Shown here: piece after piece, positions 14,957 through 15,420 of the stretch
How the letters are laid out: the number at the start of each line of letters is the position of its first letter
Position numbering within the stretch: position 1 is the stretch's first letter
Assembly: GCA_017414605.1 (NCBI GenBank)
Contig: JAFQLG010000041.1
Location: 1-15,420 of the forward strand
Source: Clostridia bacterium
GTDB taxonomy: Bacteria; Bacillota_A; Clostridia; Oscillospirales; CAG-272
DNA: 15,420 nucleotides
Direction of reading: 5' to 3'
Program-made: the position numbers and the translations under genes
The notes under the pieces: generated by a model
What the model was told of the DNA's origin: nothing
Seen by the model: only the letters and a program-made list of their open reading frames with translations
The model's database searches: none

Positions 14957-15420
14957 ATGCCGGTAGATCCCAAACCGTACCAACAGCTTGCTGCACGGAG
15001 GCGTAAGCAACAGCAGGCACTACGCAGAGCCCTCCTGGTGCTCTTAGGCATCGCCCTTGTGATCTTTGGCCTCGGTGTGCTTTTAGGTTATACCCTGGGA
15101 ACGGTCCACGCAAAAGCTGTGGCACCCGTACCGGATGAGCTGACCCACAACGCCCAGAGCCCACAGACAAAGTACGATGCAACCATTACAAGTGTGGAGT
15201 TTAAGGAAACCGAAAAGCCCGCAGTAATTCCCGCCAACCTTATTGTAAGTGAGGGCAACGCTTTAAGCCCGGAGCTGCAAAAGATTATGCAGGAAAAATG
15301 TGAGGAGTACGGTGTGCCCTACGCCCTGGCACTTGCTTTGGCTGACCAGGAAACCCGCTTTGATCCCGATGCTGTAAGCGGCACCAATGATTATGGGCTT
15401 ATGCAAATTAACAGCATCAA
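14957..15420 (+). CDS. Membrane-anchored lytic transglycosylase (SLT domain), 3' part missing
   Basis: The first 154 residues are present, and the gene runs off the right edge. It begins with a basic cytoplasmic stretch (AARRRKQQQALRR), then one membrane helix (about 25-47, LLVLLGIALVIFGLGVLLGY), a polar linker (50-100) and the start of a transglycosylase SLT domain. E132 in ALADQETRFDPDAVS is the probable catalytic Glu, and DYGLMQIN (145-152) is the conserved second motif. Such type II membrane enzymes cut peptidoglycan outside the membrane, and are found in conjugation systems and phages to open the wall. The ATG at 14957 directly follows the BRO stop, and AAGGAGGG is 6 nt upstream. It is in one operon with the HTH and BRO genes. 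Confidence 0.85.
   Translation, partial: MPVDPKPYQQLAARRRKQQQALRRALLVLLGIALVIFGLGVLLGYTLGTVHAKAVAPVPDELTHNAQSPQTKYDATITSVEFKETEKPAVIPANLIVSEGNALSPELQKIMQEKCEEYGVPYALALALADQETRFDPDAVSGTNDYGLMQINSI

Noticed and set aside
1..15420. CRISPR arrays, tRNA or rRNA genes, complete insertion sequences
   Set aside because: No regularly spaced repeats, tRNA arm patterns, rRNA motifs or transposase catalytic domains were seen on either strand. The IS30-type HTH at 13981 lacks a DDE domain.

Overview
The window looks like a chromosomal segment of a gut-type bacterium of class Clostridia. The strongest marker is the SCIFF ranthipeptide precursor with its radical SAM maturase (scfA-scfB), a pair nearly universal in Clostridia and rare elsewhere. 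Purine-rich Shine-Dalgarno sites, near-consensus sigma-A promoters with a TGn extended -10, and moderate GC agree with this. The last 1.5 kb looks like the edge of an acquired mobile element (integrative/conjugative element or prophage).

Layout. 1-311 (-): N-terminal part of a MATE drug/sodium antiporter, cut by the window edge. 374-4058 (-): two overlapping genes for a heterodimeric ABC exporter, transcribed from a strong promoter at 4108-4136; the first gene starts with TTG. 4221-7275 (-): a two-gene sugar operon, an MFS transporter followed by a translationally coupled family 2 glycoside hydrolase, promoter at 7307-7335, terminator at 4182-4205. 7426-10472 (+): a perfect promoter, the 48-residue SCIFF peptide, a hairpin attenuator, the SCIFF maturase and a PLP-dependent Orn/Lys/Arg-type decarboxylase, closed by a terminator at 10478-10510 that also serves the convergent gene. 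10515-12320 (-): a Na/Pi cotransporter with a C-terminal PhoU-like domain. 12519-13739 (-): a two-membrane-segment protein of Wzz-like architecture, with its own promoter and terminator. 13860-15420 (+): a leader with a perfect 28-bp palindrome and T-run, a small IS30-type HTH protein that apparently starts at ATT, a BRO-N antirepressor with a C-terminal Cro/CI-type HTH, and a membrane-anchored lytic transglycosylase cut by the window end. These last three genes overlap or abut and form one operon.

How the genes work together. The ABC pair forms one pump with one canonical and one degenerate ATP site, and the MATE gene just downstream is a second efflux function. The MFS/GH2 pair would import a glycoside and cleave it in the cytoplasm. 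In the scf operon the hairpin between precursor and maturase fits the need for much more peptide than enzyme. The final three genes combine phage-type regulation with a cell-wall-opening enzyme, as expected at the start of a transfer or lysis module, but the rest of that element lies outside the window.

No tRNA, rRNA, CRISPR array, complete insertion sequence or integrase was seen. All genes were assigned by reading motifs; no database search was possible.
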